DNA from: Dolomedes plantarius
Taxonomy: Eukaryota; Arthropoda; Arachnida; Araneae; Dolomedidae
Direction of reading: 5' to 3'
DNA: 64,000 bases
Assembly (NCBI GenBank): GCA_907164885.2
Contig: OU015493.1
Location: forward strand, 63,888,145-63,952,144
Shown: one piece after another, positions 11,140 through 21,598 of the stretch
Layout: each line of letters opens with the position of its first letter
How positions within the stretch are numbered: the stretch's first letter is position 1
The notes under the pieces: generated by a model
Databases searched by the model: none
The model's input: the letters and a program-made list of their open reading frames with translations, nothing else
What the model was told of the DNA's origin: nothing
Made by a program: the position numbers and the translations under genes

Positions 11140-11812
11140 GCATTATTGCCCGGTGTTGCCCGGGTAGATATATAGATATAAAATTTTTCATGCATTCCAT
11201 CAAAAAAATACTGGGCTGCAACTCCATCCCTTCATGTTCATCTGGCCAGACAGAATGCGCTTAGCGCGTTTGTACTGAAATGATATACAAACAATAAGAA
11301 AGGATTTTTGAGCCTGCGTACCTTCGTCTGAATATACGTCTGATTTTATTGAGAATTATTAACACAGTGTTGCGCACGTTTGGATTGAATAAGTTTACTG
11401 TTTAATTATGTTTGTTAGAAACTGTTAAATTAGATTTAATTAGATTTGTTTAATCCACTGTTTAATTAGAAATAAGTTTTATAATTTACATTTGTCTTTA
11501 TTTTTTATTTTTCCCTTAAAAACGCAGTTTTTTCCACATAACCCAAGAGACTTACCTTTTTCCACATCACGCAAGAGTTAAAGTGAAAGATCCGTAATCC
11601 CCTTTATTTAATCAAAGTACGGCGGGATTCCGCATGAAGCCTAGGCTCAGTTTCTTTCTTTCTTATTGTTTGTGTATCATTACAGTAGAAACGCGCTACG
11701 CGCATTCTGTCTGGCCAGATGAACATGAATATCGAGGGGTGCAGCCCAGTATTTTTTTTGATGAAATGCATGACAATTTTTTAAATCTACCCGAGCAACG
11801 CTGGACAATCAT
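11140..11812. mobile_element. Fold-back element with inverted arms of about 165 bp
   Basis: The left arm (about 11140-11302, with weaker similarity to 11325) contains GTTGCCCGGGTAGATATA, ATACTGGGCTGCA and CATCTGGCCAGACAGAATGC. These return in reverse order and on the opposite strand in the right arm (about 11650-11812). The arms are about 85 percent identical by eye. The central 300 bp is unique and non-coding. No transposase is present and no target duplication is certain, because the left flank is a (TA)n tract. Confidence 0.75.
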
Positions 11813-12032
11813 TCTTTAAATATAATTTCATTAATTTTCTCATGCCTTAATATAACTAATGGATTAATATTTCGGAAAGAAAGTTATATGTCGTTATGTT
11901 TTTCTGTTAAAAGAGCTTTTCCTCCCAACTTAAAAACCCCCCAAAACTCTAAAAGATTTATCTAATATGATCTCACGGAATAAGTAATATAAATACATAT
12001 CGTATGTTAACTCTGTTTCGTGAGCTTAAGGG

Positions 12033-12116
12033 GTTGAAGCCTAGGAAACCCCTAGGCTTCAACCTAGGAGAAAACCTACCTTGCTTCAACCTGTAGAACC
12101 ATGCATTCTACAGGTT
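12033..12116. repeat. Two adjacent perfect hairpins
   Basis: GTTGAAGCCTAGG (12033-12045) pairs with CCTAGGCTTCAAC (12051-12063) across a 5-base gap. AACCTGTAGAA (12088-12098) pairs with TTCTACAGGTT (12106-12116) across 7 bases. A third CCTGTAGAA follows at about 12131. The stems share no sequence, although both are preceded or followed by TTCAAC. Confidence 0.8.
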
Positions 12117-12313
12117 TCAATGCCTCGAAACCTGTAGAACTCTTAAACTTCTTCCCATTTTATGATCCTCAAACGATTAATATATTTAGATCAACAGAAG
12201 GCTTCCAAAAACTGGTTATGGGACAGAACTTAATTTTTCTTTTATTTCTTCCTTTTTTCCAAACTTTATTAAGTTCTATTAGTTTGAACGCCATTGTCTA
12301 AAATTGTCTAAAG

Positions 12314-12350
12314 CAGCGGTTCTCAACCTTTTTAGACCCACGACTCCACA
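12314..12350 (+). mobile_element. Possible hAT-type terminal sequence, one end only
   Basis: CAGCGGTTCTCAACCTTTTT is a common 5' terminus of non-autonomous hAT elements. I found no matching inverted end in the window, so this is either a truncated copy or a chance resemblance. Confidence 0.3.
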
Positions 12351-12539
12351 AAACATAAGAAAAATAAAATAAACACTTCGCCCCCCCCCCCCCTCGTCAC
12401 TCCCACACGAATCCACTTCTTCCCCGCGCATCGAATTTGACTGATAACGCAGCTGGTTGTGGTGAAGGGGCTGTATCCATATTTAAGTGGTCGCGCACGT
12501 CTTAGGGGCACAAAAAATCATTAAAAATTAATTTAAAAA

Positions 12540-12669
12540 AACTAATTGAGCCTCAAATTTTGTTTTTGCTGCATTAACTTTCTGGGGTCCTAAACATTAA
12601 CTGTGCCGAATTTGGTCCCGGTGGGTGAAACAGTCTATGATTCTATAGCGAACAAACAAACAGACGAGC

Positions 12670-12701
<32 letters not shown>

Positions 12702-12702
12702 G
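12540..12702 (+). repeat. 3' tail of an interspersed repeat ending in (TA)n
   Basis: The stretch with AATTTGGTCCCGGTGGGT, GAACAAACAAACAGACG and CTCTTTTATATATA has the layout of the repeat tails at 41100-41275 and 56340-56478: a conserved phrase, a short tandem repeat, then TTTTATATATA. It is related in form rather than clearly homologous. Confidence 0.4.
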
Positions 12703-12709
12703 GTAAACG

Positions 12710-13830
12710 TCTATCAAAAAATTTCAGGTTTTTAAATAATTTGGAGCATTTTAAAAATGTTAGTATTTTTGAAGAATTTTTTTTTTAAACAGGAATTGTT
12801 GTTCCAAAAATCCTGATTTTGAATTCTCTTGGTTTTCAGTGTTGTAAAAATGAATAGAAATCATCATCATTTTGTATATAGAGTGAAATTTCTAAAAAAA
12901 TTCGATGTTGAAGGTCCCTTGTCTCCTTAAAAAAGATTTTAATTAAAAAATTTTAAACTGTAAATTAAATATAAATATATTTTTCTTTGTTCAGAAAATG
13001 TACAAAAAGTTTTTCCGGTATATATGAATAAATTTTAGGTAGCACGATTTACATATATATTATCTCCAAGTGAAACGAAGAGATAGAGGAAAAAGGGTTT
13101 GGTTCTTTGTTCCAGAACGCAAATCTAAATAAAGAATCCTTGAAACTAAAAATTATAAAACAGATAGCAGCTAGAAGTTCAAAAGTTGTTGCGCATATCA
13201 AAGTATAAAGTTTAGAGAAACTTTGTTTTGCTTAAAGTTAGAAAGAAATAGAAAGGATGCAGAACTTCTCGGCTTTAAAAATCGATACTGAGTCCAATAG
13301 TTTGGCTTTAAGAAAAAAAATATTATCAGTGCCTCGAATGTAATATTTTTAACACTATGGGCTTGATAACAGGAAAACGCCCTTAAGGATCTCTAAAGAT
13401 AAAATAAATCTTAGATTCTTCGAAAATCCATCATATAAAAGTAATATAGAGATTCGATTATCGAGGAAGAAAGAAAAGCAGGTGCAGTCTAAGAATGTTT
13501 CAAAATTTTAGAACTTTTTATTTATCATTTATTATATAAAATTCAAAATGGAATTTGATATACATAGAACACATAATTCTTCTCCTTAAAAATGACAGAA
13601 ATGAGTATTTGTTAAGAAAATTATGAATACTGTAAAAAAAAATTGGTAATATAATTATTTCTTTTTACTCAATTTATTTATTAGGCCAATGTTAAGATTA
13701 AATTAAAAATCGTGACATATCCATCTTAAAAAAGAAAGTTAAGCAACTTCTACTTAGGGGATAAACTTCCGTAGGTGGTTTTTTTTCTCTTTCACACACA
13801 GCCACTCTTGTGCCCTATTCATTCATAACT
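12710..13830. other. No gene recognised
   Basis: AT-rich sequence with only random short frames. Confidence 0.35.
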
Positions 13831-13999
13831 ATACAGAGGGTGTTCACACATTTTTGTAACGATTTTGTCTTTCTCTATAATTTAAATTCAATTGAAGAAA
13901 ATTAAAACCTAGGTGACATCAATTCGGAAAAGGGTTTAATTGTCGTCTGCATCATTAAAACTATTCTTTGCTTTAAGATGTGGCTGGAAAATAAACAAT

Positions 14000-14534
14000 G
14001 GGTCGAAGTTATGCATTTGAACTTTCCAAAGAGAAATACTCTTATTCGACTATTAAGAACGGTGAGAAAAGCAGGGTTTTAATATTCTACACGTAAAATA
14101 AGTGACATAATTAATTAAAAAGGGAAAGACTATTGATCTTCCAACATATACATTTGACTGTGAAAATTAAGTCGGATTATTATCAGAAATATTTATTAAC
14201 ACCTGTTTTCAAAAAAGACATTCTATCACTTTACCCAAACAATCTTCATTGTCTTAAGTTTCATCAGGATAAGGCTAGTAGCCATACTTCTAAATCTAAT
14301 GCTATATTTTTAGAAAATAAGGAGAAATGAAACCGAAATTGAGACTATTCCATTTAAATGCTTCCCACCCAAGTCCGTCTACCTGTCTACTATGCATTAC
14401 TGTGCATTTGGACTTTTAAAACAGGCTCTTTATTATCGGCATTCCAAAACATTGGATGGACTCTGGAATATTGTGGTCGAGGAGGGGAACAAAATCAACC
14501 TTGATTTTAAAGAAAAGCTTTTTTATCATAGAAA
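14000..14534 (+). pseudogene. Transposase remnant of copy A
   Basis: Pieces of the N-terminal region (QWVEGYAFELSKEKYSYSTI, after frame changes near 14010; then KISDIIN*KGK) are followed, after a deletion that removes the first catalytic aspartate, by KIKSDYYQKYLLTPVF, HQDKASSHTSKS and CAFGLLKQALYYRHSKTLDG. The second catalytic aspartate (in HQDK) is kept. The third is replaced: where the 28719 copy has SPMDFC this copy has STMHYC. Multiple stops and shifts confirm that it is dead. Confidence 0.7.
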
Positions 14535-14543
14535 TCAAGATGT

Positions 14544-14856
14544 TGCTGTTGTGGTTAATGCTCCCTGGTTCGAGGTTAGATCCACCAGGCCCTAAGAGGC
14601 TATTGGGCTGAAAGGAGCGGCTCCTACCACAAGGGTCGTAGTCAGACTCGGCGAAATGACCGGTCCCGTAATTTTGAAACGAGTCAAGTGACAAGAAAGG
14701 AACACTTGACCCCACACCTCCAGAGATAAATTTGAGAACTTGGAGGAAATTGCAGCCACGACTTATTTTACGTTCTCCGGACACCATTAGTGAACACGGG
14801 GAGGGATTTGCAGCGACGAGCATCGAACCAGGGACGTTCATATCACTGGATCATCT
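14544..14856 (-). mobile_element. tRNA-derived SINE (family A), copy 2, nested in copy A
   Basis: On the minus strand it carries CCTGGTTCGATGCTCGTCGC (B-box type), a body with CTCTGGAGGTGTGGGGTCAA, CACTTGACTCG and TTCAAAATTACGGGACCGG, and a tail near AACCACAACAGCA. The body matches the plus-strand copy at 39232-39574. The 13-bp duplication GAAATCAAGATGT lies at 14531-14543 and 14857-14869. The tRNA-like head is shortened or diverged. Confidence 0.8.
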
Positions 14857-14999
14857 GAAATCAAGATGTAATATGATATGACGTTCAACAACCGAGTTAT
14901 CAGATCGAACATATTAGAAAACAAAATTCTTATCTTTGTTTATATATATATTTTTTTTCAAAATCGTTACAAAAATGTGCGAACACCTTCTGTAGTTCT

Positions 15000-16195
15000 T
15001 CCAGCCTCAGCTCAACACCTGCGAGTGCTATTTTTCCTTTCTCAGACCAATAATTAAACAAGGTATTACATTTGTATATTTGTTTCTCATTTATTCCCTT
15101 TAATTTTCCTTCATTTCCATGATGAAGATTCTTCCTTTGTAGAAAAATCTGCAGCATTACAGCGTATCGTAAAGAAGAATTGAGTTAGACTATGTTCCAG
15201 TTCTTTCGCTCCAGATCTTCTCCTTGCGTTCTTTGCAAGCATTTAATTCTACTTGAAAGAATCTTGTTAAGAATAAAAAAAATTGTGTCTGAAAGATTCT
15301 TAGAATGCAAAACGGAATGGTAAAATTGAAATAAATTTTAGAACCGTTGACCTTCTTTTAACATTCATAGGTTGTAGTCTTATTTCGGTTGGTTATTTTT
15401 CCCAAAACGAGGTTCAAAAGTGCGTCTCTCTGCTTGGCAAAATGTATTTAATGCCTTCACCAACACGCACGCAATGCTCAGGAGAAATGCAATTCACAGA
15501 GAATATGGCTTCGCACACTACCGAGATAGTTCAGGTGGGTGGAATGCTGTCTCAGCTCAGAAGATTGGATTCTAAGACCGATCATGGAATTCGATTATTA
15601 TAGGGCTCCCTGGCGTCGAAATGAACAATAACTCCACCGCTCAATTATTCAAGGAGGAAAAATATTCAGCAGTCTTTAGAAATATAAATAAATTTCAAAT
15701 ATAGAAACAGGCCAATACGAATAAGTGAGAAATAAAGTTCGGAAAATTAAAGTTCTCTCCATTTACGGGATAGTTTAACTTGTAGAATGCGGACAGAAGA
15801 TCTGGGCTCAGTCGCAGAAGATGCAAGTTACAATGGCATGCGACTTTAGAAAACAATGATTACGGATCGTTTCTCTATCAGACGACTAAAAAGGATGTAG
15901 GAAAAGTATTTTGAATGATTATAAAATAAATAAAATTTATAAATATTAATAAATTTTTGGAAATTATAGAAATTTGGAATATTATAATTCCAAAATATAA
16001 TTATAAATTATATTTTGGAAATTATTTGGAATTTTATGTCCTGCGTTTGAATGAAAGCAATTCTTTATTTTAGGTGTAGACTCTGCAAGTCTGAATACTA
16101 TGTAAGTAGGTTATAATAGCGGCTTGAAACCAGCTTTAAGCTGGTAGTTATTTCTTTTTCTATTTCCTTAAATGAAGGATCGTTTGTGTTTTTAT
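15000..16195. other. Mostly non-coding; one coding-like patch at 15390-15600
   Basis: Within 15390-15600 the plus strand has an open stretch including VQKCVSLLGKMYLMPSPT and ENMASHTTEIVQ, a CAG|GTGGGT donor-like site, and higher GC than its surroundings. I cannot separate a host exon from an old SINE body here. The rest is AT-rich and unassigned. Confidence 0.25.
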
Positions 16196-16199
16196 AATG

Positions 16200-16285
16200 A
16201 TCAACTTCCAAGAGTAGGACTTGAATCTTCTACCTCTGGATTTTGGATCTGAAGTCTTAACTATTGAACAATCGGACATGTAACG
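16200..16285 (-). mobile_element. tRNA-like SINE head (family D)
   Basis: On the minus strand, TGTCCGATTGTTCAATAGTT, then GATCCAAAATCCAGAGGT, then GATTCAAGTCCTACTCTTGG has the spacing of a tRNA with A-box-like and B-box segments (GATTCAAGTCC). The cloverleaf stems are decayed and no CCA-type end is seen, so a SINE head or tRNA pseudogene is more likely than a working tRNA. The downstream limit of the SINE was not resolved. Confidence 0.45.
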
Positions 16286-16740
16286 ATATTTGACCATAAA
16301 ATAGGCGCTATTAAGTGCATAAGATTGGAGTTGATAGTATTCTTGTGCGGAACTGTATCATATGATATGGCAATGACCCGTAGGTTGTGGTGCACAAAGT
16401 TCTTAGCAAGGAACTCTACGTCGACATAATTAACATTACCAAAATTATTGACTTTACTATGATCATGATATATGTTTATAATAGCATGACAGACCACATG
16501 GAGACGAAGAAAAGTCCACCATGAAGTAGTTGAAACTGATCACGTACTTTGCTTCAACTAACCTGTTCAGGTATTTGTCTTTCATCAGTCCCATAGACTT
16601 CCTGCAGAATAGGTTCGAGATCATAATAGTGAACGCTAAACTGAAGTCACCGTACTTCATTTCGCATTCACTAACAGATTGCAAGCATATACCCATAAAT
16701 TTTTTCAAATATCCACATTATCATTATTTGTCGAATACGT
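16261..16740 (-). pseudogene. Unrecognised coding-like segment with one frame change
   Basis: The minus strand has two overlapping open stretches. One contains CEMKYGDFSLAFTIMISNLF and LMKDKYLNRLVEAKYVIS. The other, one frame away, contains VNYVDVEFLAKNFVHHNLRV and HLIAPILWSNIVTC. Codon use and GC are more protein-like than the flanks. A single shift near 16500 would join them into about 150 residues. I recognise no family, and both a host pseudogene and a transposon body are possible. A tRNA-like SINE head overlaps its 3' end. Confidence 0.3.
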
Positions 16741-16744
16741 ACCT

Positions 16745-18200
16745 TGCTAGCTCAGTGTACATACAAAAGGTGTGCCGAAATGATAGTAGAGTATCATAAT
16801 AAGGGAAATAATTGGATTTTATTGTTGATGTCCAATGACTGTTGTTCGCACAGTGTGTCTCCCAATGTAAATGAATACAAAATCTCTTACATTGTACCAA
16901 GGAGATAAATATTAGCTTAAAAAATGAAATGTTTAAGTAAAACTGCTGGAGTTCCTTAATGCTTGAAAATGTTACTGTTATACATAAAAACCCAGTTTTG
17001 AACATAGTAACTAAAAAAACCCTCGTCAATTCTAACTTAACAAAATACAGTTAAATACATATTTATGAAATTCCGATTAAAAATGAAGAATAAATTTCCA
17101 CTATACACTGCATTCTAAGAAAAAAATTCCATTTCCAGAATTTTTTATCTTTCTTGATCACTCATTATTTGAACTTTACAGAAAGGTTACATGTGTGATA
17201 CATGCTGCTTCTGTTCAAAAAAGTACTTAATTCATATTCTGATAATGCATAAATTATTTTTTTCTCTTTCTGATCACATATTACGCAAGAACATTTACAA
17301 CTGCCCTTTTCTAAGGACAAAAATACATTTCAGCACAAAAATATGCTCCCAATATTTTTCTACTAGGCCAAGTATCTTTTTCTCTTTTCCCGATGTCGGT
17401 AATTTTGATTTATTGCTTCTATTAATCGAGGAAACAAATCCTTTTCTCAAATAATATATCACGGGTAATTATATTAAAAACACTTTCTCATATTTTACTT
17501 TCTTGGAGAGGAAACACTTTCTCAGATTTTCTAACATAAAAAAACAGAGTAAAGATTCTATGTATAATTGATCAACAAAATTTCATTTTTCTATGATATG
17601 AAATTCGGGCATTATCGTTACTGAGGCCAAGGTCGAACTAGCTGTTTCCAAAATTTTCCTTATTTTGTTATCTTCGAGATGTTGAAAAATGAAGTAGCAA
17701 AAAACAAAACCAACAAAAATAAACGAAAGCCAACAAAAAACTAACATAAAAATGTCATTTCTTATGTTTGTCCAATACAGATCTTCATTACAAGAAATAA
17801 AAAGGTTTCTCATACAGAATAGTTCACGTGGCGTTTTACTATTCTACTTTCGAAATTTATGCTAGTAGTCTATACTATGGAATTTCTTTGATCTATGAAA
17901 AAAAAATCCCCAAAGATTATTTAGAAGACTTTGTTTTCCCATTTTTTACAACAGAACTAAAACAATACCAAGAAAAGACAAAGTAACAGGTTATAAAAAA
18001 ATGCGAGTAAAGCATATGTATTACATGTATCCACGTTGAGATGAATGATAACCTTTCTACACTTTTATGCCGAAAGGTTACTATAAATATAACTACGTAT
18101 CTGAAAAGGTTATTTACAAAGGTTAATCAAAACTCTCGTGAAAATGTTAAACCTAGACCTTTCTCTGAATGCAGGATGCAGTTTAGATAAAAGTGTTCAG
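16745..18200. other. No gene recognised
   Basis: AT-rich sequence with only short random frames, ending at a (TA)n tract. Confidence 0.35.
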
Positions 18201-18206
18201 AAATAT

Positions 18207-18208
18207 AT

Positions 18209-18270
<62 letters not shown>
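18207..18270. repeat. (TA)n microsatellite
   Basis: A run of about 64 bp preceded by TATAGA units. Confidence 0.95.
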
Positions 18271-18272
<2 letters not shown>

Positions 18273-18695
18273 TTGGACTCATGTTCTTGGGATACACGCT
18301 ATCCCACCCTATAAGGACAAGGTGAAGAGTGTGGGGGGATAATTAATACGAGAAGAGAATTGATGGGCAAAGAAATCATACTATTTTAATAATTATTCGG
18401 TCAGTTTGAAAATTTACCAAACATTCGAACCCTCCCCCCCTCTCTAATAAGTACGCACGAGGGAATTAACGCATACGGAATGTCTCTTTACTGGTCTGAC
18501 TCCAAAGTGCAGTCATCCAGTTCTCTTTGGATAGACCCATCGTCTATGACGATGAGTGGTAGAAAATTTAGAGCCCAAGATGATGAGAAAATGCAAGAGC
18601 CTGCCAAACGGGCGGTTAGGGCTAAACCTAGGTTCAAGGCTTCTTGTCAGCTGGAGATGTATATATTTACAGAAAAATACGGTTCCCGATTTTCC

Positions 18696-18882
18696 AATGA
18701 ATATTTAATGAATATTCAATGAATATTCAATGAATATTCAATGAATATTTAATGAATATTCAATGAATATTTAATGAATATTCAATGAATATTCAATGAA
18801 TATTTAATGAATATTCAATGAATATTTAATGAATATTCAATGTATATTTAATGATTATTTAATGAATATCCAATAAATAATT
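18696..18882. repeat. 11-bp minisatellite, about 17 units
   Basis: The unit is AATGAATATTY, where the last base is T or C. The first 13 units have no internal change, and the last few carry one or two substitutions. The T/C position follows an irregular order (T C C C T C T C C T C T C), so units were copied in small groups. Confidence 0.9.
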
Positions 18883-18889
18883 GTCGTGC

Positions 18890-20045
18890 TTGTCTTCTCT
18901 TATGCTTAACATCTACTTAAACGATGAGTGTACACATAGTAAGAAAGTTTTGCCCAAAATGTGACACATTTTTCTAAAATAAAAACATCATGACATAAGA
19001 AAATATTATAATTCTTTTTATAAGATTAAAGCATTTACGAGAAAATAAAAGGTATGAGTGCTATTTTGAAAGAAATACCAACACCGCAATCTAACTCCCT
19101 TGTTATAGACGTTTAGTTTGCCGTAGAAAGTTTGCTGTAGAAAAACTGACGCCTTTAAACGTATTCTTTTGTTATATTACCTCAAAAACGAAAATATAAG
19201 TAAACGAAAGAAATTCCTCATGGGGATCTATTTAAATTTTAGTAAACTTATTACCTATTGGAAAATAGTTTTAAGATGTTTATAAGTGAGAATCAATTTT
19301 TCAAAATACATCCCGCTTGAAATTTCCTTAACATCAACTTTAACATTGCTGAAATATTCTTTGAATTCTACAAAATATTTCTTGATTATCTAGTTGTGAA
19401 TACAATAAGTTCCATTCAACTCTTATAAAAACATTAGAATGGGAAAAGGAGAAAATAGTATTGCACTTATTCAAACAAGATTGTTCAAAGGCACAAAAAA
19501 CAGTTTATGAAACCTTTCTTAAGATAGTTTATTCCTCTGGATTTCGTATGGAAAGAAAACTTTAATATCACATTTAAATACCCCCCAAAAAAAGATTCAG
19601 AAAATATTTTTTTAAAACATAAATTTGAGAAACGTTTGGTATTCTCAGTTGAATAACAAATTATTCAGAAGAAGCTCATTTAAAGGAAAAATATTCTTTA
19701 GGGGATTTATGTTATCTTTTATTAGTAAAGAGATTAAAAAATGTTTCTTTAACTTTTTAATGTGGATCATTAATGTTGTCTGGCTGATAAAAGTTTCATT
19801 TATATGCATGAAAAGTCATGCATAAACTTGAAGTAATATTCTTTGCCCAGAAAATTTCGTATTCTTTTATGTGGAAACATTTTAATAAATATTTCACTAT
19901 TCGCTAGCTTTATGTAAGAGTATTTCAACCTTTTAACAAATCAAATAGAAATGTCTGGCATTAATTCCAACTGAGAATCCTCCATTAATTACATTCCCCC
20001 ACCCATTAGATACAATTTTTATTTAGAACCATACTACATATAATC
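18890..20045. other. No gene recognised
   Basis: AT-rich sequence up to the left end of the Tc1 element. Confidence 0.35.
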
Positions 20046-20049
20046 TATA

Positions 20050-21554
20050 CATTGGTCAACAACAATTAAGGAAAAGTCACAAAAATAGTGATTACTCAAA
20101 AAGTTAAGCGTAGAATTTAATGAAACTTATAGACATTATAAAATACATAGGTAGGTATAAAATAGCATAAAAAGGAATCACCAGACAATTATGGTGATAT
20201 AGAAACTAGCATATGTATACAATGAACAAATCGGATGTGTCAGTTTGGTATAGGAAAAGTACCTTTAATATGGCGTATGATTCCCCTCCCTCCCCCCCCC
20301 CCGAGAAGCAATACAGCACATACAGCGATGCGATGCGTGATGTTGTCAATTAAGCGGTCTTTGTGTTAGGTAGGAAGTGAGAGCCATTGCTCTTGCGAAA
20401 CAGTTGAAAATGTGGCTAGGGTACTAGGAAGAGGATTGAGAGCAGCTATACGTCGTCTTAAAGTGTCCCAAACATGCTCGATAGGATTCAGGTCCGGTGA
20501 TCGAGCTGGCCACTCCATGCGCTGAATTGTTTCCTGCTCAAGATAAGCATCCACGATGGGAGCCCTGTGCGGTCTCGCGTTATCATCCTGCAGCACGAAA
20601 GCATCACCTATTTTCCCAGCATAAGGGAGCACATAAGCATCAAGGATGACATCTCTATAGGTGTGAACATTCACATTTCCGAAGGGAAAGACGTGGAGGT
20701 CTGTGCGTCCACCCAAAGAGATACCACCCCAAACACAGACACTGCCTGATCCGAATGCATATCTTTCACGTATATGTAATGGATGAAAACGAGTTCCAGG
20801 TTCTCTCTAAATCAAAATACGCCTACTATCTCTTTGGAGGCAAAACCTGGACTTATCCGTAAAGAGAAAAACACTCCATTGATCACGCGTCCGGTGGACA
20901 TGTTGACATGCCCACTGCAAACGTTCACGCCTATGGCGTGATGTGAGCGGGACTCAAATGGCTGGTCGCCTCGCAAAAGGACCACAGCCTTCTAAGCACG
21001 GTTAACGTTGATACCAACTTTCCGGAGTTTGCAGCGAGGAAGGATCTGAGTTCAGACGGAGTTGCGGTTCTATTCTTTCGTGCGCATAATGACAAATGTC
21101 GGTCATCGGCACTCATTGTAGAGTATAGCCGTCCTTGGATGAACCTCCTGGATACCGAATCGGTGATTAGAAATTGTTGCCACAGTCTATGAACCACAGA
21201 CGGACTCACATTTAGCCATCTGGCCACTTCTGTCTGATTTTGCCGTGCCCTTTTTCTCCCAATAGCTCTCCATCGGAGTTCTTCGGTCAAAGGATGCCTG
21301 GAGGTCATTATGACAATTTGGCTATGCCAGATGTCTAATCTCAGCATCGCAACGACAATTGCCGCCTTGCTCTGAGACATGCACTTTTATGCTCCTCGCA
21401 AATTACGTATTCCGACTACAGCGCCACTATTTTGCATAATGTAGTATTGTTCAACACCTTTTACTTAACAACATATTAAAATTTTAAACAGATTGACCTA
21501 GTTTTGAATGTGGTATACCTCTTTTTGTGATTTTTCCTTAATTTTTGATAACTA

Positions 21555-21555
<1 letters not shown>
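20050..21555 (-). mobile_element. Tc1-type transposon, full length with decayed gene
   Basis: The left end CATTGGTCAACAACAATTAA and the reverse of the right end CTAGTTATCAAAAATTAAGG share AATTAAGGAAAA(G/A)TCACAAAAA. TA flanks both sides (20048-20049 and 21556-21557). The length of 1506 bp is normal for Tc1 elements. The right end abuts a (TA)n tract, which fits insertion at a TA target inside a microsatellite. Confidence 0.85.
20366..21308 (-). pseudogene. Tc1-type transposase (DD34E), broken by a frameshift and a stop
   Basis: From the Met at 21308 the frame reads MTSRHPLTEELRWRAIG, followed by a paired-type helix-turn-helix region (QTEVARWLNVSPSVVHRLWQ). A shift near 20955 moves the frame. 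An in-frame TAG lies at 20807-20809. The catalytic residues are all present: Asp in FTDKSRF (20855-20857), Asp in LQDDNARPH, and Glu in SPDLNPIEHVW, with 34 residues between the last two. Apart from the shift and the stop it is nearly full length (about 310 residues). The end of the gene is intact to the terminal stop. Confidence 0.85.

Positions 21556-21597
<42 letters not shown>
21556..21597. repeat. (TA)n microsatellite
   Basis: A run of 42 bp between the Tc1 right end and the reverse-transcriptase remnant. Confidence 0.95.

Positions 21598-21598
<1 letters not shown>

Larger units (their letters stand above)
13834..14992 (+). mobile_element. DD41D-type mariner copy A, deleted, with a nested SINE
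   Basis: The ends CAGAGGGTGTTCACACATTT and (reverse) CAGAAGGTGTTCGCACATTT are inverted, with TA on both sides (13832-13833 and 14993-14994). They match the ends of the elements at 28719 and 48185. The plus strand keeps transposase pieces. A family A SINE is inserted at 14544-14856 with a 13-bp duplication, so this transposon is older than that SINE insertion. Confidence 0.8.

Noticed and set aside
12033..12063. Hairpin resembling a bacterial terminator
   Set aside because: The window is eukaryotic and no T run follows the stem, so a rho-independent terminator is not a sensible reading.
16200..16285. Possible functional tRNA gene
   Set aside because: B-box-like sequence is present, but the stems do not pair well and it continues into other sequence, so a SINE head or tRNA pseudogene is more likely.
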